Shown in pieces: positions 18,228 through 27,521 of a stretch of DNA of 64,000 bases. Location of the stretch: the NCBI RefSeq assembly GCF_023744375.2, contig NZ_CP146284.1, positions 434,001 through 498,000 of the forward strand, written 5' to 3'. Each line of letters begins with the position of its first letter. Position 1 is the first letter of the stretch. Under the pieces are notes generated by a model. The model was not told the DNA's origin, ran no database searches, and saw only the letters and a program-made list of their open reading frames with translations. This DNA comes from Parabacteroides sp. AD58 (GTDB taxonomy: Bacteria; Bacteroidota; Bacteroidia; Bacteroidales; Tannerellaceae). A program made the position numbers and the translations under genes.

Positions 18228-18749
18228 ATGAAGAAAAAGTTAATGTTGGCCCTTTTAGCGAGCAGTTTAGGTCTGGCCCATGCTCAAAAAGGTTATAAAG
18301 GATTTGTAGAAGGCGGCTTTACAGCCGGATTAGGAAATTGGAACTTACACCGGTTGGAAGTATTGACAAGTCATGGGTATGAATTTTCTCCGTATTTCTT
18401 TGCCGGTGCAGGAACGGGTTTACAGTATTATACGTTGCCCGAGAGTTTCTTGTTGCCTCTCTATGCCGATTTCCGCAGTACCTTATTGCCGGGACGAAAA
18501 GTATCTCCGACAATTGGTCTTAAATTAGGTTATAGTTTCAATGTATCCGACGGAGTAACACCCATGGGATTGTTTGCATCGCCTGCAGTAGGCGTGCGAT
18601 GTGCCGTCCGTTCCCGGAATGCCGTCCGTTTTGAATTGGGATATGCGGTTCAGCAAGGAGAGGCCTTTATTAGCGTTCCTTGGGCAGGTTTGTTTGTAAA
18701 ACCTATTAACATGAACGGTTTAGCTATCCGTTTCGGCTACGAATTCTGA
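18228..18749 (+). CDS. Outer-membrane beta-barrel protein
   Basis: 173 residues from ATG 18228 (MKKKLMLALLASSLGLAHAQ); four in-frame residues before it are not needed. A signal peptide is cleaved after about 20. The rest alternates polar and apolar residues in short strands with Gly and aromatic residues (FVEGGFTAGLGNW, FAGAGTGLQYYTL, IGLKLGYSF) and ends in RFGYEF, with the C-terminal aromatic typical of outer-membrane barrels. It resembles small 8-strand OmpW/OprF-type barrels of Bacteroidetes. Function is unknown and neighbours do not help. Confidence 0.75.
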   Translation: MKKKLMLALLASSLGLAHAQKGYKGFVEGGFTAGLGNWNLHRLEVLTSHGYEFSPYFFAGAGTGLQYYTLPESFLLPLYADFRSTLLPGRKVSPTIGLKLGYSFNVSDGVTPMGLFASPAVGVRCAVRSRNAVRFELGYAVQQGEAFISVPWAGLFVKPINMNGLAIRFGYEF

Positions 18750-18767
18750 AAAAATGCAGGGAGAGCA

Positions 18768-18802
18768 TTTGTCGTATTAGAAGAAATAGTATTATCTTTG
18801 CA
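18768..18802 (+). promoter_or_regulatory. Promoter of the phosphofructokinase gene
   Basis: TTTG at 18768-18771 (-33-like) and TATCTTTG at 18795-18802 (-7), followed by C. The ATG lies 35 bases downstream. Confidence 0.65.
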
Positions 18803-18837
18803 GAGATATAAAAGCAAACTGTAAAACATAAGTAGAA

Positions 18838-20484
18838 ATGGTAAAAAGTGCATTACAAATTGCAAGAGCAGCTTACCAGCCAAAGGTTCCTGCTGCTTTG
18901 AAAGGTGCAGTAAAGGCTGTTGATGGAGAATACACTCAGTCTGTAGCTGATCAGGAAGAAATCAAGAAATTGTTCCCGAATACATACGGTATGCCGGTGG
19001 TTACTTTCGAAAAGACAAATGACGTGAAAGAATTCCCTGCTATGAACGTAGGTGTTATTTTGTCTGGCGGACAGGCTCCTGGTGGTCATAATGTTATTGC
19101 CGGTTTGTTCGATGGTATCAAAGCTCACAATCCTGCATCTCGTCTGTACGGATTTATCTTGGGTCCTGGTGGTCTGGTTGATCACAAGTATATGGAACTG
19201 ACTGCCGATATTATCGATGAATATCGTAATACGGGTGGTTTCGATATGATCGGTTCAGGTCGTACTAAACTGGAAACAAAAGAACAGTTCGACAAAGGTC
19301 TGGAAATCTTGAACGAATTAGGTATCAAGGCTCTGGTTATCATCGGTGGTGACGACTCTAATACGAATGCCTGCGTATTGGCTGAATATTACAAGGCTAT
19401 CGGTGCCGGTGTTCAGGTAATCGGTTGCCCGAAAACAATCGACGGCGACTTGAAGAACGCTCAGATTGAAACTTCATTCGGTTTCGATACAGCTTGTAAA
19501 GTATATTCAGAAGTTATCGGTAACATCCAGCGCGACTGTAACTCTGCTCAGAAATACTGGCACTTCATCAAATTGATGGGTCGTTCAGCTTCTCACATCG
19601 CATTGGAATGTGCTTTGCAGACTCAGCCGAACATCTGTATCATCTCTGAAGAGGTAGAAGCAAAAGATATGTCTTTGGACGATATCGTAACATATATTGC
19701 AAACATCGTTGCTAAACGTGCTGCTGAAGGTCATAACTTCGGTACTGTATTGATTCCGGAAGGTCTGATCGAGTTCGTACCGGCTATGAAACGTCTGATC
19801 GCTGAATTGAACGACTTCCTGGCTAAGCACGATGCTGAATTCAAGATGATCAAGAAGAGCGAACAGCGTGCTTACATCATCAGCAAGCTGACAAAAGAAA
19901 ACTCAGAACTGTATGCTTCTCTGCCGGAAGGCGTAGCCCGTCAGTTGTCTTTGGATCGTGACCCGCACGGAAACGTACAGGTTTCATTGATCGAAACTGA
20001 AAAGCTGTTGTCAGAAATGGTAGGTAAGAAGTTGGCTGAATGGAAGGCTGAAGGCAAATATGTAGGTAAATTCGCTGCACAGCACCACTTCTTCGGTTAC
20101 GAAGGCCGTTGCGCTGCTCCGTCAAACTACGATGCCGACTATTGCTATTCATTAGGTTACACAGCATCTTGCCTGATCGCTGCTGGTAAGACTGGTTATA
20201 TGTCATCTGTACGCAACACAACAGCTCCGGCTGACCAGTGGATTGCAGGTGGTATTCCTGTAACGATGATGATGAACATGGAACGTCGTCATGGCGAAAT
20301 GAAACCAGTTATCCAGAAGGCTTTGGTTAAATTGGACGGTGCTCCATTCAAGGCATTCGCTGCACAGCGTGACGAATGGGCTATGAATACATGTTATGTA
20401 TATCCGGGTCCGATCCAGTACTTCGGTCCGACTGAAGTATGCGACCAGCCGACTAAGACATTACAGTTGGAACAGGCAAAATAA
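18838..20484 (+). CDS. pfp: Pyrophosphate-dependent 6-phosphofructokinase
   Basis: 548 residues, the long PPi-PFK type related to plant PFP. It has [15 protein letters not shown] at the N-terminus and GGDDSNTNA at about 175, where the second Asp of GGDD favours pyrophosphate over [13 protein letters not shown] (catalytic Asp region), GFDTAC and [14 protein letters not shown] (substrate site) follow. The enzyme converts fructose-6-phosphate to the 1,6-bisphosphate reversibly with PPi. Codon usage is strongly biased to frequent codons, as in highly expressed genes. It is a single-gene unit with its own promoter and a strong terminator. Confidence 0.96.
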   Translation: MVKSALQIARAAYQPKVPAALKGAVKAVDGEYTQSVADQEEIKKLFPNTYGMPVVTFEKTNDVKEFPAMNVGVILSGGQAPGGHNVIAGLFDGIKAHNPASRLYGFILGPGGLVDHKYMELTADIIDEYRNTGGFDMIGSGRTKLETKEQFDKGLEILNELGIKALVIIGGDDSNTNACVLAEYYKAIGAGVQVIGCPKTIDGDLKNAQIETSFGFDTACKVYSEVIGNIQRDCNSAQKYWHFIKLMGRSASHIALECALQTQPNICIISEEVEAKDMSLDDIVTYIANIVAKRAAEGHNFGTVLIPEGLIEFVPAMKRLIAELNDFLAKHDAEFKMIKKSEQRAYIISKLTKENSELYASLPEGVARQLSLDRDPHGNVQVSLIETEKLLSEMVGKKLAEWKAEGKYVGKFAAQHHFFGYEGRCAAPSNYDADYCYSLGYTASCLIAAGKTGYMSSVRNTTAPADQWIAGGIPVTMMMNMERRHGEMKPVIQKALVKLDGAPFKAFAAQRDEWAMNTCYVYPGPIQYFGPTEVCDQPTKTLQLEQAK

Positions 20485-20513
20485 TCTGATTTTATAAATC
20501 AAATCTTTTCATA

Positions 20514-20568
20514 AAAGGAGATTTCCCGGTGGCGATATTTTCCACTGGGGAATCTCCTTTCTTTTTCT
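20514..20568 (+). terminator. Terminator after pfp
   Basis: A 19-bp inverted repeat with minor mismatches (AAAGGAGATTTCCCGGTGG at 20514-20532, partner at 20542-20560) followed by CTTTTTCTT. Confidence 0.85.
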
Positions 20569-20784
20569 TGGTGTGAGGGGAGAAGTTTTATGGGGTAAGG
20601 AGAATAATAAGATGAATTTATATTAGAGATGGAAGTTTAATTAATAAAAGATTGATTAGAAAAATCGCAAACTTGATAAGATCCGTGAAGACAAGAATTG
20701 AAAATTTTGTTGTGAATTATCGATAAAGAACGAAGCAATGAGAAGTTGGATATGGAGAAAGATGAAATTTTTATTTGATCACTC
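20569..20784. other. AT-rich gap upstream of the toxin-antitoxin pair
   Basis: Part of the 335-base gap after pfp. Beyond the terminator and the promoter before the toxin gene I see no gene, RNA or repeat here. Confidence 0.5.
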
Positions 20785-20815
20785 TTGTGTAAATATTACT
20801 AATTAGTTATATTTG
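20785..20815 (+). promoter_or_regulatory. Promoter overlapping the start of the toxin gene
   Basis: TTGTG at 20785-20789 and TATATTTG at 20808-20815, then C. The only usable ATG of the toxin gene is at 20820, so a start site about 7 bases after the -7 element would fall on or next to the ATG. Confidence 0.55.
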
Positions 20816-20819
20816 CAAT

Positions 20820-21185
20820 ATGGAATCAGTTGAAGACAAGGCCTCTGATATAAGGACCATATTCAAAACAGATGAATTTGAAGAGTTCTATAATGGTTTG
20901 GATAAAAAGGTCAAAGACAAGTTTGAGTACACATTTGAACTTGTACAAACTGTATATGCCATACCAGTAAAATATGTAAAACATTTAGAGGGAACAGACC
21001 TATATGAGATGCGTGTATCAGTCGGATCTAATGAGTATAGAACAGTACTGTTCGCAATTGATAACAGTAATGTCATATTATCAACAAAAATAATTCTACT
21101 TAACGGTTTCCTAAAGAAATCTACAAAGGACTATAGTAAGCAGATAGCCAAAGCAGAACGAATATTAAAAAGTTTAGCATTATGA
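20820..21185 (+). CDS. higB: RelE/HigB-like toxin
   Basis: 121 residues. The body matches the RelE/ParE-superfamily HigB/Gp49 type: FKTDEFEEFYNGLDKKVKDKF at the N-terminus, KHLEGTDLYEMRV in the middle (usual KxLxGxxLxElR pattern), EYRTVLFAI, and a C-terminal GFLKKSTKDYSKQIAKAERI, typical of ribosome-dependent mRNA interferases. No alternative start fits because the family core begins only about 15 residues in. Its stop overlaps the antitoxin start (ATGA at 21182-21185). The toxin-first order is typical of higBA. Activity is inferred. Confidence 0.85.
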   Translation: MESVEDKASDIRTIFKTDEFEEFYNGLDKKVKDKFEYTFELVQTVYAIPVKYVKHLEGTDLYEMRVSVGSNEYRTVLFAIDNSNVILSTKIILLNGFLKKSTKDYSKQIAKAERILKSLAL

Positions 21186-21502
21186 TACAGTTAGATGAAA
21201 ATAAATTGGGAAAGCTCAAAACCACCAATCAGTCGCTTGATGAAAAGTACGGGAAACATGGTACGGCTACCCGTGAGGCTTTCAATGAAAAAGCAATGGC
21301 TTGGTATTATGGTGATATACTTCGAGATCGTCGTAAAGAACTTAAACTAACTCAAAAACAGTTGGCTCAGAAGATCGGTAAAGAACAAAGTTATATTGCT
21401 CGTGTAGAAAAAGGCGAAGTGGATATACAATTATCAAGTTTCTTTCGTATTGCACGAGCTTTGGGAATAGAGTTCACACCTACCTTCAACCCTATCCGTT
21501 GA
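21182..21502 (+). CDS. higA: XRE-family antitoxin (HigA-like)
   Basis: 106 residues. A Cro/C1-type helix-turn-helix at about 50-102 (LRDRRKELKLTQKQLAQKIGKEQSYIARVEKGEVDIQLSSFFRIARALG) follows an N-terminal part that likely wraps the toxin. Such antitoxins neutralise the partner and repress the operon. Start and toxin stop overlap by 4 bases, so translation is coupled. It ends 130 bases before the lactonase gene. Confidence 0.88.
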   Translation: MIQLDENKLGKLKTTNQSLDEKYGKHGTATREAFNEKAMAWYYGDILRDRRKELKLTQKQLAQKIGKEQSYIARVEKGEVDIQLSSFFRIARALGIEFTPTFNPIR

Positions 21503-21597
21503 AGAAGCCAACAGGTGCTATTCTTCGTTAAATCGGACAAAAATGTTTTTTGGATGTACTTTCCTTATAGTATAGTAGCAAAGAAAATTATTCCGAT

Positions 21598-21605
21598 TAT
21601 CTTTG
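21598..21605 (+). promoter_or_regulatory. Bacteroidetes -7 element of the lactonase gene
   Basis: TATCTTTG followed by C, 27 bases before the lactonase ATG. Confidence 0.6.
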
Positions 21606-21632
21606 CTAAATAATAAGGAGAAAAGATAAGTT

Positions 21633-22763
21633 ATGAAGATACGGAAGTACATTTGGAGCATTTGCCTGTTGGTCGGATTACAAGTATTACAAGCAGCTGA
21701 AAAGCCAGAGAGTGATTATTTATTGATCGGGAGCTATGCACCGGCAGCAAGTGAAGGACTTGCATTATATCGTTTGAATCAAGAAACAGCAGAGGTGGAA
21801 AGAGTCAGTGGGTTGGCTGGTATTTTGAATCCATCCTTCCTGACGCCTAATCCGGAAAAGGGATTGGTGTATGTTGTGGGAGAAGGAGATACCGATGCCA
21901 ACTCTACAGTTCATACGGTATCTTTGGATGAGCAGACAGGAACCATGCATCTGGTAAATACGTTACCGACGTTGGGTGCTTCGCCTTGCCATGTACGCTT
22001 GTCGCCCTCTGGAAAGTATCTGATAACAGCCAATTATAATGGTGGCAGTTTAAGCCTTTTTTCGTTGGATGAAAAAGGTTGTATCCATGCCCGGGACGAG
22101 GTTTTGAGGTTTGAAGGAAAAGGTCCGAATAAGGAAAGACAGGAAAAATCACATCTTCATTATTCGATCTTTAGTCCGGATGGAAACTATTTATTGGCCG
22201 ACGATTTGGGAACCGACAAGGTATATAGTTTTCCCGTCCATGAAAATGCTCCTTATGTGCCGCAGGCAGAACGAATTGATAATGTTGTTCGACCGGGTTC
22301 TGGACCTCGGCATCTGTGCTTTCATCCGAATGGTAAATGGGCTTATTTGATCAATGAATTGTCGGGAGCTGTTATCTTCTTTACCTATCAGGAAGGACAT
22401 TTAAAGGAAAAACAATCCGTTCAGGCGGATGAAGTAGGAGCACAGGGCAGTGCCGATATACATCTTTCGCCTGATGGCCGTTTTCTGTATGCTTCCAATC
22501 GCTTACAGAATGATGGTATCGCTATATTCTCTGTATCTGAAACAACAGGAGAACTGACGAAAGTGGCTTATCAGCAGACAGGCCGTCATCCACGTAACTT
22601 TATGATTACGCCAAACGGGCGCTTTTTGCTGGTAGCCTGTCGGGATGATAATGAAGTCCAGATTTATGAACGTGATTTGCAAACGGGTAAATTGCAGGAT
22701 ACTAAGAAAAGAATCAGAATGTCGCAACCGGTTTGCCTACAACTTTATATTGGCAATAAGTGA
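21633..22763 (+). CDS. Exported beta-propeller lactonase (6-phosphogluconolactonase type)
   Basis: 376 residues. The signal peptide (IWSICLLVGLQVLQA, cleaved near residue 21) is followed by a seven-bladed propeller of the PF10282 lactonase family (TYANYNGGSLSLF-like ANYNGGSLSLFSL, SGPRHLCFHPNGKWAYLINELSGAV, SADIHLSPDGRFLYASNR, HPRNFMITPNGRFLLVACR). Cytosolic Pgl of this family hydrolyses 6-phosphogluconolactone; because this copy is exported, the substrate is uncertain. Its last 14 codons and stop form the left copy of a 50-bp direct repeat that recurs after the CRISPR array, so an insertion appears to have occurred at its 3' end without changing the protein. Confidence 0.85.
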   Translation: MKIRKYIWSICLLVGLQVLQAAEKPESDYLLIGSYAPAASEGLALYRLNQETAEVERVSGLAGILNPSFLTPNPEKGLVYVVGEGDTDANSTVHTVSLDEQTGTMHLVNTLPTLGASPCHVRLSPSGKYLITANYNGGSLSLFSLDEKGCIHARDEVLRFEGKGPNKERQEKSHLHYSIFSPDGNYLLADDLGTDKVYSFPVHENAPYVPQAERIDNVVRPGSGPRHLCFHPNGKWAYLINELSGAVIFFTYQEGHLKEKQSVQADEVGAQGSADIHLSPDGRFLYASNRLQNDGIAIFSVSETTGELTKVAYQQTGRHPRNFMITPNGRFLLVACRDDNEVQIYERDLQTGKLQDTKKRIRMSQPVCLQLYIGNK

Positions 22764-22767
22764 GCTT
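22718..22767 (+). repeat. 50-bp direct repeat, left copy
   Basis: Begins AATGTCGCAACCGG and ends AATAAGTGAGCTT. It encodes the C-terminus and stop of the lactonase and is identical over 50 bases to 31684-31733. Flanking bases differ immediately outside on both sides. Confidence 0.97.
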
Positions 22768-22773
22768 GGGGTT

Positions 22774-22802
22774 TTTGAGTTAATTTCAGTTTGGTATATT
22801 TG
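22774..22802 (+). promoter_or_regulatory. Promoter of the cas operon
   Basis: TTTG at 22774-22777 and TATATTTG at 22795-22802 (17 bases between), then C; the cas3 ATG is 32 bases further. It starts 7 bases after the direct repeat, so the promoter belongs to the moved unit. Confidence 0.65.
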
Positions 22803-22834
22803 CTTGAAAATCACCAATTAATAGGTCTAATACA

Positions 22835-25090
22835 ATGAAAACGGAGAAGCAAGTAATTTCTCATCTATATCAAGATGATAGGGGAGAATGGATTATTCAA
22901 ACAAATGAAGAACATCAAAAAGGGGTAGCTGAATTGGCAGCGGCATTTGCCGGACAATTCGGATACTCTTCTTGGGGATATTCTTTGGGTTTGCTTCATG
23001 ACAAAGGAAAGGAACGTAATGCTTTTCAGCAATACATCCGTAAAGCAAATGGGTTACCGGTTACCGATAACAAGATTTATAAAGAGCATAATCATGCCTT
23101 TGTGGGAGGTATATTGGCGAGGAAACTGATGGGTATGAGTGTCCTTAATCTTCTCACGAACCAGATCATTTCTCATCATTCCGGATTACATGATTATTCG
23201 GATATAGAGACAATCTTGCAAGAAAAACAATTGCCGGAAGAAATAGATCGTAAAAGTATTGTATTGGACAAAGTGCAGTTGATCAAAGAATTGAGTGAAG
23301 CTCCTTTGGCAAAACAGAAGATTGATTTAAAGCATTTTCATCATCTTTCGCGTATGCTGTTTTCTTGTCTGGTAGATGCTGATCGGCTCGATACAGAACA
23401 TTTTATGAATGTAGAGTCGTGGCAAAAGCGGGGTTGTGCAAGTACACTTGCTGAATTATTGCCTGAATTAGAAATGTATATGAAAGATCTTCAGGAAAAA
23501 GCTTCAGATACTGATGTAAATCGGATTCGCAGGCAGATATTGCAGCAGTGCATAAAGATGTCCACTGGAGAAAAGGGCTTTTACAGTCTGACGGTGCCTA
23601 CCGGTGGCGGTAAGACTCTTTCTTCTTTGCTTTGGGCTATGAAGCACGCTGTTCATAACGGTATGAGCCGTATTATTATCGCAATACCCTATACCAGTAT
23701 CATTGTTCAGACTGCGGCCCAGTTGAAAAGGATTTTCGGAGAAGAAAATGTTCTGGAGCATCATAGTAGCTTTAATCCGGATGAGATTCAGGACGAGAAT
23801 CTGAATGGAAAGACAAGACAAGAAATCATTGCGTTACGTGAAAAAGCAAAGCTGGCAACAGAAAATTGGGATTATCCGATTATTGTGACCACAAATGTGC
23901 AGTTGTTTGAATCCATGTTCAGCAACAAACCTTCTGTTTGCCGTAAATTACACAATTTGGCAAATTCCGTAATTCTATTGGATGAGGCACAGACTTTGCC
24001 GACCGATTTTCTGCAACCGATAGTAGATGGAATGAAGGCATATCAAGAGATGTTCGGAGTATCGGTTCTGTTTACCACAGCCAGTCAGCCGGTTCTTAGC
24101 GGTTTGATTGAGGGCTCTAATCCAAGAGTAAGTTTTAAAGGGATAGACCGGATTACGGAAATCATTCCAAAGGACTTTGTTCTGCACGACAAACTGCGTC
24201 GCGTGCGTCTGGAGATAGATGATGCCGGTTCTACGTATGATGAGATTGCCGGGAGACTGGTACAATTTGAAAAGGTGCTTTGCATCGTGAATACACGAAA
24301 AGATGCCAAAGAACTTTATGATCGTCTGCCGGAAGAAGGCGTTAAGCTCCATCTGTCGCGAATGATGTGTCCGGAGCATATCTGCGAAACGATAAACCGG
24401 ATAAAAGAACTTTTGAGAAGCAATGACGTACCGGTTATTCGGTTAATTGCCACGCAGTTGGTTGAAGCGGGTGTAGATATGGATTTTCCAGTAGTTTTCC
24501 GGCAAGAAGCCGGGTTGGACTCTGTTTTGCAGGCTGCGGGCCGTTGTAACCGAGAAGGAAAATTGGCACAAGGAAAAACTTTTGTTTTCAGCCTGAGTGC
24601 CGAAAACAGAAAACCATACGGCTCTATGGCTGCGGCGAACAATGCCCGGCTGAATTTGCCGGCAACGAGCGATTGGTTTGCTCCTTCTGTGATGGAAGCA
24701 TATTTCAAACAACTTTATTCGCGTACAGAGACATTTGACCGGAAAACGATCAGTCATTATCTTTATAAACCTAATGAACTGTGTTTCGAAAAAGCATCTG
24801 ATGCGTTTAAACTGATAGAGGATGATGGAGTCAATTTGATCGTAAATTGGGGAAACAGTATGGATTTGGTTGCCGAATTAAAAACGTCCGGATGCACCTA
24901 TTCCTTGATGAAACAACTCGCAAAGTATACTGTTGGTATCCGACAGTCGGACTTTAAGAAGTTGGTGCAATATGGAGCAGTGAAAGAGATTCTGGAAGGA
25001 ATCTATCTTTTATCGGACAGAGAGCAATATGATAAGGATACAGGAGTCAGACTGGATAATCATTGGATGGAAGAGATATTAATGATCTAA
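22835..25090 (+). CDS. cas3: CRISPR-associated nuclease-helicase Cas3 (type I-C)
   Basis: 751 residues. An HD nuclease domain (about 20-210) has LLHDKGK (H55, D56), NHAFVGG, HHSG and DADRLD metal-binding positions. The SF2 helicase follows: Walker A VPTGGGKTLSS at about 254, DEAQ (motif II) at about 381, TTASQP (motif III), and QAAGRCNREG (motif VI) at about 565, with a C-terminal domain. Cas3 is recruited by the type I-C surveillance complex to unwind and degrade target DNA. All core motifs are intact. First gene of the operon, 15 bases before cas5c. Confidence 0.96.
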   Translation: MKTEKQVISHLYQDDRGEWIIQTNEEHQKGVAELAAAFAGQFGYSSWGYSLGLLHDKGKERNAFQQYIRKANGLPVTDNKIYKEHNHAFVGGILARKLMGMSVLNLLTNQIISHHSGLHDYSDIETILQEKQLPEEIDRKSIVLDKVQLIKELSEAPLAKQKIDLKHFHHLSRMLFSCLVDADRLDTEHFMNVESWQKRGCASTLAELLPELEMYMKDLQEKASDTDVNRIRRQILQQCIKMSTGEKGFYSLTVPTGGGKTLSSLLWAMKHAVHNGMSRIIIAIPYTSIIVQTAAQLKRIFGEENVLEHHSSFNPDEIQDENLNGKTRQEIIALREKAKLATENWDYPIIVTTNVQLFESMFSNKPSVCRKLHNLANSVILLDEAQTLPTDFLQPIVDGMKAYQEMFGVSVLFTTASQPVLSGLIEGSNPRVSFKGIDRITEIIPKDFVLHDKLRRVRLEIDDAGSTYDEIAGRLVQFEKVLCIVNTRKDAKELYDRLPEEGVKLHLSRMMCPEHICETINRIKELLRSNDVPVIRLIATQLVEAGVDMDFPVVFRQEAGLDSVLQAAGRCNREGKLAQGKTFVFSLSAENRKPYGSMAAANNARLNLPATSDWFAPSVMEAYFKQLYSRTETFDRKTISHYLYKPNELCFEKASDAFKLIEDDGVNLIVNWGNSMDLVAELKTSGCTYSLMKQLAKYTVGIRQSDFKKLVQYGAVKEILEGIYLLSDREQYDKDTGVRLDNHWMEEILMI

Positions 25091-25105
25091 ACAAAAGAAT
25101 ATGAT

Positions 25106-25786
25106 ATGGAATATACAGATAAAGAATACGGTTTGGAAGTGTGGGGCGACTGGGCGTGCTTTACGCGTCCGGAGCTAAAGGTGGAGCGTGTCAGTTACGA
25201 TGTGATTACTCCATCTGCCGCACGGGCTATTTTTGAAGCTATCCTTTTCAAACGCTATGCCATGCGTTGGCAAATTACCAGAATAGAGGTTCTGAATCCA
25301 ATTAAATGGACTACGATCCGGAGAAACGAGGTCGGTGCTGTGGCCGGTAAGTCATCTATTTTTATAGAAGATAAACGCCAACAGAAAAATTCGTTGCTTC
25401 TTCAGAATGTGCGTTATCGCATTTATGCCAAGTTGGTATTTATACCGGTTAAGGACCGTCCGAAAGAGGCTTTTGCCAAACATAAGCCCGGTGATGATGA
25501 GAATCCGATGAAATATTATCAGATGTTCGAGCGGCGTGCAGCACAGGGGCAATGTTTTACGCAACCGTATTTGGGATGTCGTGAGTTTGCAGCCAACTGG
25601 CGGTTGATTGAAGACTCAGAAACTCTTGTGCCTCCACTTTCCGAAGACCGGGATTTGGGCATTATACTTTATGATATGGATTTCGACAAGGATCCTAAAA
25701 AGCCGGATGCCATGTTTTACCGTGCCAAGATGGAGCAGGGAGTAATTGTTGTACCCGATAAAGACAGTGAGGAGGTGATGAGATGA
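25106..25786 (+). CDS. cas5c: Cas5c, crRNA-processing endoribonuclease
   Basis: 226 residues, normal length for Cas5d/Cas5c. The N-terminus (YGLEVWGDWACFTRPELKVERVSYDVITPSAARAIFEA) carries the Cas5c hallmark with the Tyr/Lys/His-region used in crRNA processing. A C-terminal GCREFAANW segment and DLGIILYDM follow. In type I-C, Cas5c replaces Cas6: it cuts pre-crRNA in the repeat and stays on the 5' handle. The stop overlaps the cas8c start (ATGA, 25783-25786). Confidence 0.95.
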   Translation: MEYTDKEYGLEVWGDWACFTRPELKVERVSYDVITPSAARAIFEAILFKRYAMRWQITRIEVLNPIKWTTIRRNEVGAVAGKSSIFIEDKRQQKNSLLLQNVRYRIYAKLVFIPVKDRPKEAFAKHKPGDDENPMKYYQMFERRAAQGQCFTQPYLGCREFAANWRLIEDSETLVPPLSEDRDLGIILYDMDFDKDPKKPDAMFYRAKMEQGVIVVPDKDSEEVMR

Positions 25787-27495
25787 TACTGAAAGCGTTG
25801 TATGATTATTATCAGCGGAGTGGAGAAGATGTAGCTCCTTTAGGGTTGGAATATAAGCAGATTGGCTTTATCATTGTTCTGGATAAGGATGGGCATTTCT
25901 TGCGATTCGAAGACAGACGTTTGGACAAGAAATCTGCACAGCAGTTTTTGGTGATGAAGAGCGTAGGACGATCCAGTGCCCCCGTGGCCAATTATCTGTA
26001 TGACAACAGTCAATACGTCTTTGGCTATTCAGATAAGGGAGATTTGGGTAGTATGCGTAAATACTTTGATACATTCAAGTCTAAACTGGCCGAAATTTAT
26101 GGAATGTATCCCGAGAATAAGGCAATTCAAGCTGTTTTCGCATTTTATCAGCAGGAGCCGTCTGCTATGGTTAAGGCTATGCAGCAAGATGCACTGTGGG
26201 ATGATATTGCTAAAAATCTGAACAAGAAATATTCTACATTTTCTTTTTTGATTGATGGTGATACCGAGATTGTTGCTTCTAAAAGAGATTTGATGAATGT
26301 GGCAACCCCGGAAGACACTGTAGTGGGAAAGCTTTGTCTGGTTACCGGAAAACGTTCGAAAACAGTAGAGGTTACTACGGCAACCATGATACCCGGAAGT
26401 CAGGCTACCGCAAAGTTGGTGGCTTTTCAGGTAAACTCCGGATATGACTCGTACGGGAAGACGAAAGGAAACAATGCTCCGATTTCTGAGGATGCGGAGT
26501 TTGCATATACCACAGCATTGAATCATATGCTTCGTCCTGATTCACATAACAAATTCATGGTGGGGAATCGTACGTTTCTTTTCTGGGCTTCTTCTGAAAG
26601 TGAGGCTTCCAAAGAGTCTGAGGATAGTTTGTTTGCTTTATTGGGGCGTCCGGAAACAGACGATGATGATCCGAACAGACGCATAGAGTTGGTGCGCAGC
26701 ACTTTTATGGCCATCTATAATGGAAAGTTAAATGCTGACAAAGATGATACATTTTATATATTAGGATTGGCACCCAATTCTGCCAGAATAGCCGTGGTAT
26801 ATTGGAATGAAATGCCGCTTCGAGACTTTGCCGGTGTGATTAGCAGGCATTTTGAAGACATGGAGATGGTAGACATACGTAAGGAAAAGAAACCGTATGT
26901 AGGATTGCATTCCATCTTAGGAAGTGTTACTTTGGGAGGAAAATCAAGTGATGCAATTCCCAATATGCCGGATGCGGTAGTGAAAAGCATTTTTCAGGGC
27001 TTGCCTTATCCGATATCACTTTTTCAGGCTTGCATCCGCCGTGTACGTGCAGAGCAGTCAATAAACGTTGTTCGTGCAGCTATTATGAAAGCCTATCTGA
27101 ACAGATTGAATGATAATAACCATAAAAATATTGAGAATATGTTAGACAAAGAGAATAATAATCAAGGCTATCTTTGTGGCCGACTGTTCGCAGTTTTAGA
27201 GAATCTGCAGTATGCGGCCAACAAGCAGGATTCTATCCGTTCCAGTTACATGAATGCAGCCTCATCTACACCGGCTGCTGTATTTTCAACCATTCTGAAG
27301 CTGTCAAACAGTCACTATGGAAAGTTGTCAAAGGAGAATAAAGGACTGGCTGTCTTCTTTGATAATCAAAAGAAAGAAATAATGGCTATGATTCAGGATT
27401 TCCCGACAACTTTGGATTTGGGAAATCAGGGTAGATTCTTTTTGGGATACTATCATCAAAAATGTTATAGAGAGAACAAAGAAACAGAAGAGTAA
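25783..27495 (+). CDS. cas8c: Cas8c (Csd1), large subunit of the type I-C complex
   Basis: 570 residues, within the Csd1 size range. The N-terminus ([37 protein letters not shown]) and a later [18 protein letters not shown] segment ([17 protein letters not shown]), plus the C-terminal [14 protein letters not shown], are typical. Cas8c recognises the PAM and, through internal initiation, also supplies Cas11c. The frame is intact. The next gene, cas7, starts 26 bases later. Confidence 0.95.
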   Translation: MILKALYDYYQRSGEDVAPLGLEYKQIGFIIVLDKDGHFLRFEDRRLDKKSAQQFLVMKSVGRSSAPVANYLYDNSQYVFGYSDKGDLGSMRKYFDTFKSKLAEIYGMYPENKAIQAVFAFYQQEPSAMVKAMQQDALWDDIAKNLNKKYSTFSFLIDGDTEIVASKRDLMNVATPEDTVVGKLCLVTGKRSKTVEVTTATMIPGSQATAKLVAFQVNSGYDSYGKTKGNNAPISEDAEFAYTTALNHMLRPDSHNKFMVGNRTFLFWASSESEASKESEDSLFALLGRPETDDDDPNRRIELVRSTFMAIYNGKLNADKDDTFYILGLAPNSARIAVVYWNEMPLRDFAGVISRHFEDMEMVDIRKEKKPYVGLHSILGSVTLGGKSSDAIPNMPDAVVKSIFQGLPYPISLFQACIRRVRAEQSINVVRAAIMKAYLNRLNDNNHKNIENMLDKENNNQGYLCGRLFAVLENLQYAANKQDSIRSSYMNAASSTPAAVFSTILKLSNSHYGKLSKENKGLAVFFDNQKKEIMAMIQDFPTTLDLGNQGRFFLGYYHQKCYRENKETEE

Positions 27496-27521
27496 TAACA
27501 AACATTTTTTTTAATATAGCT

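Noticed and set aside
22718..22767. Reading the 50-bp repeat as a transposon target-site duplication
   Set aside because: Transposon duplications are usually 2-15 bases and no inverted terminal repeats or transposase are seen; integration at a gene end or recombination fits better.
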